From contig NZ_NIBG01000031.1 of assembly GCF_002270055.1 (NCBI RefSeq), positions 1-42,201 of the forward strand: 42,201 bases of DNA. The letters run 5' to 3'. The stretch comes from Anaeromicrobium sediminis (GTDB lineage: Bacteria; Bacillota; Clostridia; Peptostreptococcales; Thermotaleaceae). Shown here piece by piece: positions 16,150 through 24,578 of the stretch (position 1 is the stretch's first letter; each line of letters opens with the position of its first letter). Under the pieces are notes generated by a model, which worked only from the letters and a program-made list of their open reading frames with translations, had not been told where the DNA came from and made no database searches. Position numbers and translations under genes: made by a program.

Positions 16150-17130
16150 TCACCCTCCTATTTGAGACATCAGTCTATTGTCTTCATCTTCACTATTTTC
16201 ATTAAAGTGGTGTCTATCTGGCTTGTTTTCTACTGCATCTTTTATTATATGCCTCAATTCATAATCATCTATATTGTTCCTAAGTAATTCTTTTAAATCA
16301 ATTCCTTTATTAGAGTGTAGACATAGCTTTAAAAAACCTTCGGGAGTAATTCGTATTCTATTGCACTCCTGACAAAATTCATGGCTCATAGCACTAATAA
16401 ATCCTATTCTGCCCTTAGAACCATTAGTCTTATAGTACTTAGCAGGACCTGACCCTTTTTTACTATAAACAGGATATAGTTTTCTATGCATTTTTATTAT
16501 TCCCTTTATTTCATCATTGGAAGTAGGTGTATAACCTTTCGCCTCACCAATGGGCATTAATTCTATAAATCGTACATCTATATCATATTCTTCTGCTAGA
16601 TTTACAAAGTCTTCAATTTCTTCGTAGTTTAATTCTTTTATTATTACAGTATTTACTTTTATCCTTTTAAAGCCCTTCTCTACACCTAACTCTATTGCCT
16701 TTAGTACTTTATCAAGCCCATCCCTTCTAGTTATGCTCTTATATCTATCGCAATTAAAAGTGTCTAGACTTATGTTTATCCTATCGAGCCCAGCTTCATA
16801 CAACTGATCCATATAATCTGCTAATAGTATTCCATTAGTAGTAAGGCATACTTCTTCTATCCCCTTTATTTCTTTTACTTTTTTAATAAAAGAAATAATA
16901 CCCTTTCTCACAAGAGGTTCCCCACCTGTTATTCTCACTTTTTTAATTCCTAAATAAGTAGTTTCTTTAATTACTCTATATAATTCATCAAAAGACAGTA
17001 TCTCATCATGAGTAACCTGTTCTATACCACCCTCTGGCATACAATAGACGCATCTTAAATTGCATCTATCTGTTACAGATACTCTCAAGTATTCAATTTG
17101 TCTACCCATTTTATCTAACATGGCATTCAC
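16150..17130 (-). CDS. moaA: GTP 3',8-cyclase, radical SAM
   Basis: MoaA starts molybdopterin synthesis by rearranging GTP, with MoaC completing the step to cyclic pyranopterin monophosphate. The 326-residue protein has the N-terminal cluster CNLRCVYC, the C-terminal cluster motif CQECNRIRIT...KLCLH, TGGEP, and the conserved Gly-Gly end (SQIGG), which is needed for catalysis in studied MoaA proteins. GTG at 17130 and ATG at 17121 are both possible starts; neither has ideal spacing to AGGA. Confidence 0.95.
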   Translation of the reverse strand: MNAMLDKMGRQIEYLRVSVTDRCNLRCVYCMPEGGIEQVTHDEILSFDELYRVIKETTYLGIKKVRITGGEPLVRKGIISFIKKVKEIKGIEEVCLTTNGILLADYMDQLYEAGLDRINISLDTFNCDRYKSITRRDGLDKVLKAIELGVEKGFKRIKVNTVIIKELNYEEIEDFVNLAEEYDIDVRFIELMPIGEAKGYTPTSNDEIKGIIKMHRKLYPVYSKKGSGPAKYYKTNGSKGRIGFISAMSHEFCQECNRIRITPEGFLKLCLHSNKGIDLKELLRNNIDDYELRHIIKDAVENKPDRHHFNENSEDEDNRLMSQIGG

Positions 17131-17135
17131 TCTTC

Positions 17136-17630
17136 CTATCTTTTAATAATCTTCTCAACTATTAAATCAACTAATCCAACAGCATCATTAATACCATAAG
17201 TAGTAACTCCTTCTACTTTAATATCCATATCACTGGCTATAGCTAACAATTCTTCTGGAGAACAAATATTTTCTGTAGAACGTTCACGTCTAACTATTTC
17301 TATCTTAGGTTTATTACTTCTTTTAAACCCTTCACATATGATTAGATCCATGTCATGGTGAAGCTTTATTAATTCGTCTAATGTCCATTCCTTTTCTACC
17401 TTCTTTATCATTGCAACTCTATAGGGTGAAGATATTATTACAGAATCAGCTCCTGCTTGGGCATGTTTCCAAGTATCCTTTCCCGGTTTGTCCACATCAA
17501 ATCCATGAACATCATGCTTAATCGTCCCAACCTTATAATCTCTCTTTTTTAATTCTCTCAACAACTTTTCTACTAAAGTAGTTTTTCCCACATTAGATTT
17601 CCCAACTACACATACAATTGGTGTACTCAT
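17136..17630 (-). CDS. mobB: Molybdopterin-guanine dinucleotide adapter GTPase
   Basis: MobB is a P-loop GTP-binding partner of MobA. The 164-residue protein shows Walker A GKSNVGKTT near residue 9, TIKHDVHGFDVDKPGKDTW in pieces typical of MobB, and LIICEGFK as the Walker B region. It starts 3 bases after the mobA stop with AAGGGGGA before the ATG. Presence of mobA and mobB implies that enzymes carrying the guanine-dinucleotide form of the cofactor are made. Confidence 0.94.
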   Translation of the reverse strand: MSTPIVCVVGKSNVGKTTLVEKLLRELKKRDYKVGTIKHDVHGFDVDKPGKDTWKHAQAGADSVIISSPYRVAMIKKVEKEWTLDELIKLHHDMDLIICEGFKRSNKPKIEIVRRERSTENICSPEELLAIASDMDIKVEGVTTYGINDAVGLVDLIVEKIIKR

Positions 17631-17633
17631 TTT

Positions 17634-18203
17634 TTAGTCCCCCTTTAAAAAGCGTTTGTACTCACTAGGAGTATTTACATTTATAAAAATACTCTCATAT
17701 TTCTTCGGTACCTGAACATATTTAACTGATATATCCCTATAAAGTTCTTTAACTTTATATATCCTATTTTTTATACACTCTTCTATTTTATATATTATGC
17801 TCTTTTTATATATGGCACATAAGGGTTGTTCATATGAACCTATTATAGGTACTAGAGCATCATAGTCCTCCTCAATATTTCCTAGGAAATTTAAAAAGTC
17901 CCTATTCAAATTTGGCATGTCACAGGGTACTACCAAGTTACGCTCATGTTTAGAATTCTTGAGTCCCACATGTATTCCCGCCAGTGGCCCTTGACTTTCT
18001 AAAATATCTGAAAAAACAGGAACATTCATGTCTTTGTAGTTTAGTGGATTATTAGAAATTATTATACGTTCCTCATAATCACAAGTTTCATTTAAGATTT
18101 TTTCCACAAAAGTCATATTTCCTATTTTTAAAAAGGCTTTGTCTTCATAGTTCATTCTTCTACTTTGTCCACCTGCTAAAATTACGGCTCCCTTTTTTAT
18201 CAT
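17634..18203 (-). CDS. mobA: Molybdenum cofactor guanylyltransferase
   Basis: MobA attaches GMP to molybdopterin. The 189-residue protein has the nucleotidyltransferase signature LAGGQSRRM followed by EDKAFLKIG, VPVFSDI, GPLAGIHVGL and VVPCDMPNL. Xanthine-dehydrogenase-type MocA proteins share the fold, so CTP use cannot be excluded, but the adjacent mobB favours the GTP enzyme. Confidence 0.93.
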   Translation of the reverse strand: MIKKGAVILAGGQSRRMNYEDKAFLKIGNMTFVEKILNETCDYEERIIISNNPLNYKDMNVPVFSDILESQGPLAGIHVGLKNSKHERNLVVPCDMPNLNRDFLNFLGNIEEDYDALVPIIGSYEQPLCAIYKKSIIYKIEECIKNRIYKVKELYRDISVKYVQVPKKYESIFINVNTPSEYKRFLKGD

Positions 18204-18213
18204 AAAATCACCT

Positions 18214-18996
18214 TTAAGTCATATATTTTTTAAATCCAAACTTTACTATAAACAATACTAATAATGATAAGAAAACTAGTATTACAGCAATGGATAAAGA
18301 TAAATCTGTTCCCTTTTCCATGGCACTATATATGGCCAAAGGTAGAGTTTGGGTTCTACCCATTAAATTTCCTGCAAACATTATGGTTGCTCCAAATTCA
18401 GCTAATGCCCTTGCCCAGGCTAAAATCCCTCCTGTTATGATAGATACATAGGATAAAGGTAAAGTAATTCTCATAAAAACTTGCCAAGGCTTATCTCCTA
18501 AAGTTGCTGCTGCTAACTCTAAATCCCTGTCCACCTTTAGTATTCCTGACTTTACAGTTTTAATAAAAAGGGGTAGAGCCACAAATATTTGAGCTACAAC
18601 TACAGCCCAAAAGGTAAATGGTAATTTTACGCCAAATTTATATAATTCTTTTCCTATATAACCATTTCTACCAAAGGTTATTAAAAGTAATAGGCCTGAT
18701 ACAGCTGGTGGCAGTACTAAGGGTAATTCTAGCAAAGTGTCTATAATTTTTTTCCCATAGAAATTTTCTCTGGCTAAAATATAGGCACTAGGAATACCTA
18801 ATATAATTATTATAATAAGAGAAATACTAGTGCTTTTAAAACTCACTTTTATAGCATCTATTACTAAGGGATTATTCACTTCCTGTATTCCCCTTTTAAT
18901 ATAGGTAACAAATAGTATTAAAATAGGACTAAGTATGAAAGTAATAGTTATTAAAAAACATAGAATCAATAGTATTTTTATTAATTTACTTTTCAT
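18214..18996 (-). CDS. modB: Molybdate ABC transporter permease
   Basis: A 260-residue inner-membrane permease with six or so hydrophobic segments, the EAA loop ([22 protein letters not shown] in part) that contacts the ATPase, and [12 protein letters not shown], a strong ModB signature. The longest frame starts at 19047 within moaC; the ATG at 18996 is chosen because it overlaps the moaC stop region by 11 bases and begins the hydrophobic leader directly. The ATPase subunit (modC) is not next to it, which is unusual. Confidence 0.92.
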   Translation of the reverse strand: MKSKLIKILLILCFLITITFILSPILILFVTYIKRGIQEVNNPLVIDAIKVSFKSTSISLIIIIILGIPSAYILARENFYGKKIIDTLLELPLVLPPAVSGLLLLITFGRNGYIGKELYKFGVKLPFTFWAVVVAQIFVALPLFIKTVKSGILKVDRDLELAAATLGDKPWQVFMRITLPLSYVSIITGGILAWARALAEFGATIMFAGNLMGRTQTLPLAIYSAMEKGTDLSLSIAVILVFLSLLVLFIVKFGFKKYMT

Positions 18997-19468
18997 GAAT
19001 GAAATTTCCACTTTTACCACCAGTCTTCTTATATAGATGAACATCACATATGGTCATTTTCTTATCTACTGCTTTACACATATCGTATATGGTAAGGGCC
19101 GCTGCTGATACGGCTGTTAGTGCCTCCATTTCAACGCCTGTTTTACCAGTAGTTTTAACTATACCTATAACTTCTATGGCATTTTCTTCTTCAATTATAC
19201 TAAAGTCAACTTGACTTTTAGTTATCATAAGAGGATGACACATGGGAATAATGTTATGAGTTTGCTTTGCAGCCATTATTCCAGCTACTCTAGCCACACC
19301 TAATACATCACCCTTTCCCATTTCTCCATTTTTGATTAGATTTAGTGTTTCTTTTTTCATAATAACTTTTCCCTTTGCAGTAGCTTCTCGTGAAGTATCT
19401 TCCTTTTCACTCACATCTACCATTATGGCTTTTCCTTCTTTATCAAAATGAGTCAACTTATTTTCCAC
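18986..19468 (-). CDS. moaC: Cyclic pyranopterin monophosphate synthase
   Basis: MoaC forms cyclic pyranopterin monophosphate from the MoaA product. The 160-residue protein has [14 protein letters not shown], the substrate-binding PMCHPL, and [21 protein letters not shown] in pieces, ending with KTGGKSG, all hallmark segments. The start is GTG with GAGGG seven bases before. It overlaps modB. Confidence 0.96.
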   Translation of the reverse strand: MENKLTHFDKEGKAIMVDVSEKEDTSREATAKGKVIMKKETLNLIKNGEMGKGDVLGVARVAGIMAAKQTHNIIPMCHPLMITKSQVDFSIIEEENAIEVIGIVKTTGKTGVEMEALTAVSAAALTIYDMCKAVDKKMTICDVHLYKKTGGKSGNFIHEK

Positions 19469-19483
19469 CTTAAATCCCTCTTT

Positions 19484-20701
19484 CTATAATAAGATTATTT
19501 CCACTTTTTCTCCCTTTTTAAGACCCTTTGTTCCTGCTGGTATATCTATTAGACAATTACAATTTAAGGATGAACTTAAAACTCCTGATGATTGAGTTCC
19601 ATTACTTAAATCTACTAAAGTTTTTTCTTTGGTCTCTGTACATATGCCCCTTAGAAATCTTCTTCTTATACTCTCTTTATTGAATTCATCATTAAAGTAA
19701 GCTGTTTTTCTATTTAAAGATATGTTATTAATATTAGTAAGCTTACTTATATAATCCCTAACTAGTACTTCAAAGGTAATACTAGCAGCTGCTGGATTTC
19801 CTGATAAACTTATTATAAGCTTTTTGTCTAATTCACTACATAACACGTGAGTACCAGGTTTTATATCTATTTTCCAAAATAAAATATTTGCTCCCATTTT
19901 TTCTAAGACTATTTTAATTAAGTCCTTTTTTCCAACAGATGCTCCACCAGTAGTAATTAGTAAATCTACCTTATCTAATGAGTTTTTAATTTCTCTTTCT
20001 ATTTCTTCCTGGCAATCTTTCCCTATATTTAATATTATAGGTTCTGTATATAATTCCTTTAATCTCATGGATAAAGTATATAAATTGCTATTATATATTT
20101 TACCTGTACTTAAACTTTGTCCTACTTCTATTAGTTCGTCTCCTGTAGTTAAAAGTCCTACTTTAGGCCTTTTATACACTTTTACTTTATCTATTCCAAG
20201 GCTAGCTAATACACCTATTTTTATATGATTTAAAAATGAACCCTTTTTAATAATTAAAGTTCCCTTTTTAATATCTTCACCTTCATAACAATAGTTATCA
20301 AAGGCCTTTAATTCTTTATATATATTAGCAAGGGACTCTCCTTCATCCGTATCCTCTTGTCTAATGACACAATCAGCCCCTTCTGGTATGGGCGCTCCTG
20401 TCATTATTCTTACAGCTTCACCCTTTTTTACAACCTTTTGTGTATATTCTCCCGCAAATATCTCATCTATTACTTTTAAAGTTACAGGACTTTCAATAGT
20501 AGCGCCTTTAGAATCTTCTCCTTGTAGAGCATATCCATCAAGGGGGGATCTATGAAAAGGCGGCTGATTTATTGGTGCATATATATCCTCTGCTAATACC
20601 CTTTCATGGGAATCTATTAAGTTTATTACTTCTTCGTCCAATGTTTTTATATACTCACTTATAATAGATTGGCCTTCTTCTAACTTAATCATTTGTAACA
20701 C
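19484..20701 (-). CDS. moeA: Molybdopterin molybdenumtransferase
   Basis: MoeA inserts molybdate (or tungstate) into adenylylated molybdopterin. The 405-residue protein covers all four domains: LPLDGYA-like SPLDGYAL near residue 55, TGAPIPEGAD, VGLLTTGDEL, TTGGASVGKKD, and SLSGNPAAA. Length and order are standard. The GTG at 20701 is used because GGGGTGG lies about 8 bases upstream; the in-frame ATG three codons later is too far from it. It begins right after the MoeA-like gene. Confidence 0.95.
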   Translation of the reverse strand: MLQMIKLEEGQSIISEYIKTLDEEVINLIDSHERVLAEDIYAPINQPPFHRSPLDGYALQGEDSKGATIESPVTLKVIDEIFAGEYTQKVVKKGEAVRIMTGAPIPEGADCVIRQEDTDEGESLANIYKELKAFDNYCYEGEDIKKGTLIIKKGSFLNHIKIGVLASLGIDKVKVYKRPKVGLLTTGDELIEVGQSLSTGKIYNSNLYTLSMRLKELYTEPIILNIGKDCQEEIEREIKNSLDKVDLLITTGGASVGKKDLIKIVLEKMGANILFWKIDIKPGTHVLCSELDKKLIISLSGNPAAASITFEVLVRDYISKLTNINNISLNRKTAYFNDEFNKESIRRRFLRGICTETKEKTLVDLSNGTQSSGVLSSSLNCNCLIDIPAGTKGLKKGEKVEIILL

Positions 20702-20706
20702 TTAAA

Positions 20707-21726
20707 CTACCACCCCTTACCAAAGCTACATGCAGGATAAGTACATACGTCACATTCAAGACATAAACCACCGTGGCCATATGCAGCTAAATCTTCCTTT
20801 TTAATTCTTTCTCCTATTAAGACTCTAGGTAATACTAAATCAAATACAGTAGTTTTAGCATACATGACACATCCTGGTAATCCTAAAATAGGAGTATCTC
20901 CCTTGTATGATATTAAAAACATTGCTCCTGGAAGTACTGGTGCTCCATAAGATATGATTTCTCCCCCTACTTTCTTAATTCCCGTAGGTGTAGTATCATC
21001 AGGATCTACAGACATACCACCTGTACAAACGATCATATCTGCTCCCTTATCCATAAGTTCTTCTATATTTTTAGCTATAACATCACTATCATCATTTACT
21101 ATCCTTTGTTCTATAACTTCTGAACCGTAAGATTCTATTTTTTCCTTTATAACAGGACCAAATTTATCTTCAATTCTTCCATAATAAACTTCATTTCCTG
21201 TAGTAACTACTCCCACCTTTAACTTTTTATAAGGCACTACTTCTATAAAAGTATTTTTAGCAATACTTTCTGCTTCTATTATTTTTTTCTCATCTATAAC
21301 TAGAGGAATCACCCTCGTACCTGCTAGCTTATCTCCTTTTTTCACAGGAGTATTATTATGTCTTGTTGCTAACATTATTTCTTCTAATTTGTTAACTTCA
21401 TATAACATATTAGTATCTATTTTAAGTAAACCATCATATTTAGCTATAAAATTTATTTTTCCCTCTTTTACTTCACTAAAATCAATACCTGCACCTGCAC
21501 TCATTTTAGATAATCTCTGTGCAGCATCATCTTCGTGAAGATATCCTTCTTTATTTTCCCACACATATAAGTTGTCCTTACCTAGGGATAATAACACAGG
21601 AATATCCTCTTCCCTCACCACATGTCCCTTTTTAAAAGCTCTGTCTTTTATTTTCCCTGGTATAATTTGAGTTATGTCATGACATAATACATGTCCCACT
21701 GCTTCATGAACAGAAATCTTTTTCAT
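20707..21726 (-). CDS. MoeA-like molybdopterin-binding protein with cysteine-rich tail
   Basis: A 339-residue protein with a MoeA/CinA-type molybdopterin-binding domain (VGVVTTGNEVYYGR, IVCTGGMSVDPDDTTPTGI in parts, GLPGCVMYAKTT). It lacks the full MoeA arrangement: the N-terminal part is short and there is no SPLDGYA motif. The C-terminus carries five Cys in about 25 residues (GGLCLECDVCTYPACSFGKGW), a likely metal or iron-sulphur site. Proteins of this type occur with molybdenum-hydroxylase maturation genes; the exact step is unknown. Start set at the ATG 21726, six bases after GGAGGGG. First gene after the riboswitch. Confidence 0.85.
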   Translation of the reverse strand: MKKISVHEAVGHVLCHDITQIIPGKIKDRAFKKGHVVREEDIPVLLSLGKDNLYVWENKEGYLHEDDAAQRLSKMSAGAGIDFSEVKEGKINFIAKYDGLLKIDTNMLYEVNKLEEIMLATRHNNTPVKKGDKLAGTRVIPLVIDEKKIIEAESIAKNTFIEVVPYKKLKVGVVTTGNEVYYGRIEDKFGPVIKEKIESYGSEVIEQRIVNDDSDVIAKNIEELMDKGADMIVCTGGMSVDPDDTTPTGIKKVGGEIISYGAPVLPGAMFLISYKGDTPILGLPGCVMYAKTTVFDLVLPRVLIGERIKKEDLAAYGHGGLCLECDVCTYPACSFGKGW

Positions 21727-21841
21727 AATCTTCCCCTCCATTTAGGTTCTATTTTAAGTATATTTTATTATTATGGCTATTTCTTAAACTGATAAATAAA
21801 TTTGCCTCTACCTACTTATCATAAGTAGTTTTCCATATAAA

Positions 21842-21877
21842 TATAAAAATCCCTTATTGGCAAAAAGACAATAAGGG
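21842..21877 (-). terminator. Riboswitch-associated terminator of the molybdenum operon
   Basis: Minus-strand stem CCCTTATTG/CAATAAGGG with a 9-base loop followed by ATTTTTAT, 20 bases after the aptamer and about 115 bases before the first gene. Confidence 0.87.
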
Positions 21878-21896
21878 CATACTAAATAAGACCTTA

Positions 21897-22009
21897 TTCT
21901 CCTTTCCAAAGAAGTAGGAGGCCTATTCGTTTCCAAATAAACCCTGTGAACTCTAGGTTCAGGCCATATTTCCATAGTTATATCCTTAGGAATATATGGC
22001 TCGGAGAAC
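21897..22009 (-). promoter_or_regulatory. Molybdenum/tungsten cofactor riboswitch (MOCO RNA)
   Basis: On the minus strand TTCTCCGAGCC begins the element and GGAAAGGAGAA closes it, giving the P1 pairing TTCTCC/GGAGAA. Between them are P2 CCATAT/ATATGG, a hairpin CCTGAAC/GTTCACAGG, a GNRA-capped hairpin TATTTG-GAAA-CGAATA, and the conserved GGCCTCC segment. These match the known MOCO RNA architecture, including the GCCTCC...TGGAAAGG block of the E. coli moaA leader. The P3 arm is very short here, a trait that has been linked to tungsten cofactor sensing. Cofactor binding should raise termination downstream. Confidence 0.9.
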
Positions 22010-22030
22010 ATATTTATTTATCGTTTAGTT

Positions 22031-22059
22031 TATATACACAATTGAATATTACTTGTCCA
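22031..22059 (-). promoter_or_regulatory. Promoter of the molybdenum-cofactor operon
   Basis: TGGACA (22054-22059), 17-base spacer, TATATA (22031-22036) on the minus strand, starting transcription about 15 bases before the riboswitch. The rest of the 520-base gap to mogA is AT-rich, with no other gene-like frame. Confidence 0.65.
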
Positions 22060-22261
22060 TATAATATATTAATATTTTTCCTAATTTATTCCTTTCCTAA
22101 TACTAGCACTCAGATTTTTTTCAGTCAACTAATATAATTATACTCATAAATAGTCTAAAAAAGGTAAATAAAATTTTCAAATTAAAACTTTTCCATTATA
22201 TGTTTACTAAAATCCTAAAAAAATATAAAATAAAACCATTAAAATAGAAAGGAGCGATTTA

Positions 22262-22753
22262 ATGTTTAGTGTAGGTATAATAACATGCAGTGATAAGGGC
22301 GCTGCTGGTGAAAGGGAAGATTTAAGCGGCAAAGTTATTAGGGAAATTGTAGAAGCAAAGGGATATGAAGTTAAGAAATACATAGTTTTACCTGATGAAT
22401 TAGACAAGTTATCAAATGAAATGATACATATGAGTGATGATTTAAACTTAAATTTAATATTAACCACTGGTGGTACTGGTTTTAGTCAAAGGGATATTAC
22501 TCCTGAAGCTACAGAGACAGTTATCACAAGAAAAACTCCTGGTATTAGCGAGGCAATTAGATATTATAGTTTATCCATAACAAAGAGAGCTATGTTATCT
22601 CGTGCCACCTCAGGTATTAGAAACAACACTTTAATAATAAACTTACCTGGAAGTCCTAAGGCTGTAAAAGAATCTTTAGAATACATTATAGATTCTATTC
22701 ATCATGGCATAGAAATACTCCTTGGAAAAACTGGTGAATGTGCTAGAAAGTAA
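22262..22753 (+). CDS. mogA: Molybdopterin adenylyltransferase
   Basis: The 163-residue protein has the MogA/MoaB fold: GIITCSDKGAAGEREDLSG in pieces near the start, LTTGGTGFSQRDITPEAT, and NLPGSPKAVKE near the end. It adenylylates molybdopterin before MoeA inserts the metal. The ribosome site AAAGGAGCG is 7 bases before the ATG. Although functionally part of the pathway, it is divergent from the operon and so outside its riboswitch. Confidence 0.93.
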   Translation: MFSVGIITCSDKGAAGEREDLSGKVIREIVEAKGYEVKKYIVLPDELDKLSNEMIHMSDDLNLNLILTTGGTGFSQRDITPEATETVITRKTPGISEAIRYYSLSITKRAMLSRATSGIRNNTLIINLPGSPKAVKESLEYIIDSIHHGIEILLGKTGECARK

Positions 22754-22877
22754 GTAAAAAAATTATACTCTATGCTTTTGAATACTTTCCTTTTGTTTAA
22801 TTTTGATTTTTTTGTGTAATATGGTAATAAATTATTTAATAATTTCACTAACAAAATAAGATTAATGGGGTTTTTTC

Positions 22878-23495
22878 ATGGTAAATATAAAAAAAATATT
22901 TAGTCACATTATCGGTAATATATACATACCTAAATACATATTACATATTAATGATCCAATATTATTACACATTTCAGATACTCCTACTATCCTCTATGGA
23001 CCTATTAAAAGATTAATCCATGAGATCAATCCAACTTATATAGTTCATACAGGTGATTTGGTAGACAATATTAAATTAGAAATTTATCCATCTAAAATAG
23101 CTTCCTATTCTTCTTCTCTTCCTAAATTGATTAACATACTAGAATCATCCAAAGCTTTGGAAGTTTATATAGGGTTAGGAAATCACGATAAAAAAGAAGT
23201 TGTACAAAATCTTTGTAATAGGTCAATCTTAATAGATTCTTGTTCTAAAGTTAATATACGAGGTATTAGTATGAATATAGGCCATTTTCCTAAGAGGGTG
23301 GCTTTAAATCCAACAACTTTTAATTTATTTGGTCACAGTGTAGAAATAAAAACTCATGAAAAAAATGGTCATATATTTTTAAATGGTATAACGGGAATAA
23401 ATATTATCAATTTAAACACTCTAGACGTTCACATTTTATCCTATCCATACGGAACTGATGACATTAGAATGAGGAGGTCTAGAATAGGTTTTTAA
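22878..23495 (+). CDS. Metallophosphoesterase-like protein
   Basis: The 205-residue protein keeps several calcineurin-type motifs: LHISDTP (motif I, where the usual D-x-H has Pro in place of His), HTGDLVDN (motif II), GLGNHDKK (motif III), NIGHFP (motif IV) and FGHS (partial motif V). The loss of one metal-binding His suggests weak or altered activity. An N-terminal hydrophobic stretch is too short for a clear membrane anchor. It is 12 bases before, and probably cotranscribed with, the unrecognised gene at 23508. Substrate unknown. Confidence 0.8.
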   Translation: MVNIKKIFSHIIGNIYIPKYILHINDPILLHISDTPTILYGPIKRLIHEINPTYIVHTGDLVDNIKLEIYPSKIASYSSSLPKLINILESSKALEVYIGLGNHDKKEVVQNLCNRSILIDSCSKVNIRGISMNIGHFPKRVALNPTTFNLFGHSVEIKTHEKNGHIFLNGITGINIINLNTLDVHILSYPYGTDDIRMRRSRIGF

Positions 23496-23507
23496 GGGGG
23501 GACATAT

Positions 23508-24509
23508 ATGCTTTCAATAGTTAGAAGTGGTCCAAAGACATTAGTAATTGAAACTAATAATTTAAAGAAACTTTCTCACTTTCTAAAGGATGATTTAAGA
23601 GGAGTTCCATACGATAGGGATACGGCGTCCACACTAGCTGACGATAACTCTTCTATCGCATTTTTAACCACTAAAATGAAGGATGTTGTTACAGTAGCTG
23701 ATGTAGATTATATATTATTAATTCCTAAAGATATTGAAAAGGTCCTAAGTACCATCATCAGCCATAATAAGAGTCATCTCATTGCAAGTTTAAGAATTGC
23801 TCCTAAAATAATAATGATGAAATATTTAGGAGATGTGGAGAAAACTATAGAAAGTATTTCTAATGACTACAAGGGAATCATTGGAACTTTTGATGAAATT
23901 ATGGAAGCCCATACTAATGGAGTAGTTATTTCCTTTACAAAGGAAAACTTATCTAGTCCTGTTAGTTTATCTAATATATATGACAAAGCCGTATATGTTA
24001 AGGGAAACTTTAATCATATATTAAAGAGCCTACATAAAAAGTCCTTAAAATATTTAAATATTGGAATGGGGAATAAGGATTGGTATGAACTTACTATAAA
24101 AATATACGATTCTTATGGACAATATAAGTTACACTACGAAAGGCTTCTTCATATAATAGAAAATTTAGAATTAGGCTTAGTATTAGGAGAATCTTGGGGT
24201 ACAGATGCAGCTACTATTTTTTATACTGTAGGTATATATCGAGTTAGGTTAGTAACCTTCTATCCACCAGAGTACATAAAAAAAATACTTCTTGGTTTAG
24301 AATATTTAGAAGATGGAAAACGTATAATAGACCTAGACCTATTCTATAAAAGAAAAAAAGTTCATTGGGATGAACTTAGAACTAAGGAAATTAAGAAAAA
24401 AACCGATTTGAGTAAAAAGTTTAGAGAAAAGATTTTAGATAAATTAAAGGAAAATGATAGGGATGTTTTATTCCAATACGAGAAGGAAATATTAAAAAAT
24501 ACTTATTAA
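23508..24509 (+). CDS. Conserved-looking protein of unknown function, 333 residues
   Basis: I do not recognise a family. The protein is soluble, with no signal or membrane segment. Its N-terminal third holds alternating strands and helices (TLVIETNNLKKLSHFLKDDL, DVDYILLIPKDIEKVLS), a central region has short motifs GVVISFTKE and NIGMGNKDWYEL, and residues about 225-265 (LGLVLGESWGTDAATIFYTVG in pieces) look like a conserved core. The last 60 residues are rich in Lys and Glu and probably helical. It has a strong ribosome site (AAGGGGGG) and follows the phosphoesterase-like gene by 12 bases; a strong terminator follows. Confidence 0.75.
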   Translation: MLSIVRSGPKTLVIETNNLKKLSHFLKDDLRGVPYDRDTASTLADDNSSIAFLTTKMKDVVTVADVDYILLIPKDIEKVLSTIISHNKSHLIASLRIAPKIIMMKYLGDVEKTIESISNDYKGIIGTFDEIMEAHTNGVVISFTKENLSSPVSLSNIYDKAVYVKGNFNHILKSLHKKSLKYLNIGMGNKDWYELTIKIYDSYGQYKLHYERLLHIIENLELGLVLGESWGTDAATIFYTVGIYRVRLVTFYPPEYIKKILLGLEYLEDGKRIIDLDLFYKRKKVHWDELRTKEIKKKTDLSKKFREKILDKLKENDRDVLFQYEKEILKNTY

Positions 24510-24512
24510 AAC

Positions 24513-24547
24513 TAAAAGACTTCTAGCTTAAAGCTAGAAGTCTTTAT
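24513..24547 (+). terminator. Terminator after the two-gene unit 22878-24509
   Basis: Near-perfect palindrome AAAGACTTCTAGCTT / AAGCTAGAAGTCTTT; A- and T-runs on both sides allow action on both strands, so it can also end the convergent uracil permease transcript. Confidence 0.85.
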
Positions 24548-24578
24548 ATATATTATAATCATATTTATATTAAGTCTT

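Noticed and set aside
21808-22011. A 67-codon minus-strand frame before the molybdenum operon
   Set aside because: It coincides with the Moco riboswitch and its terminator, which explain the sequence fully.
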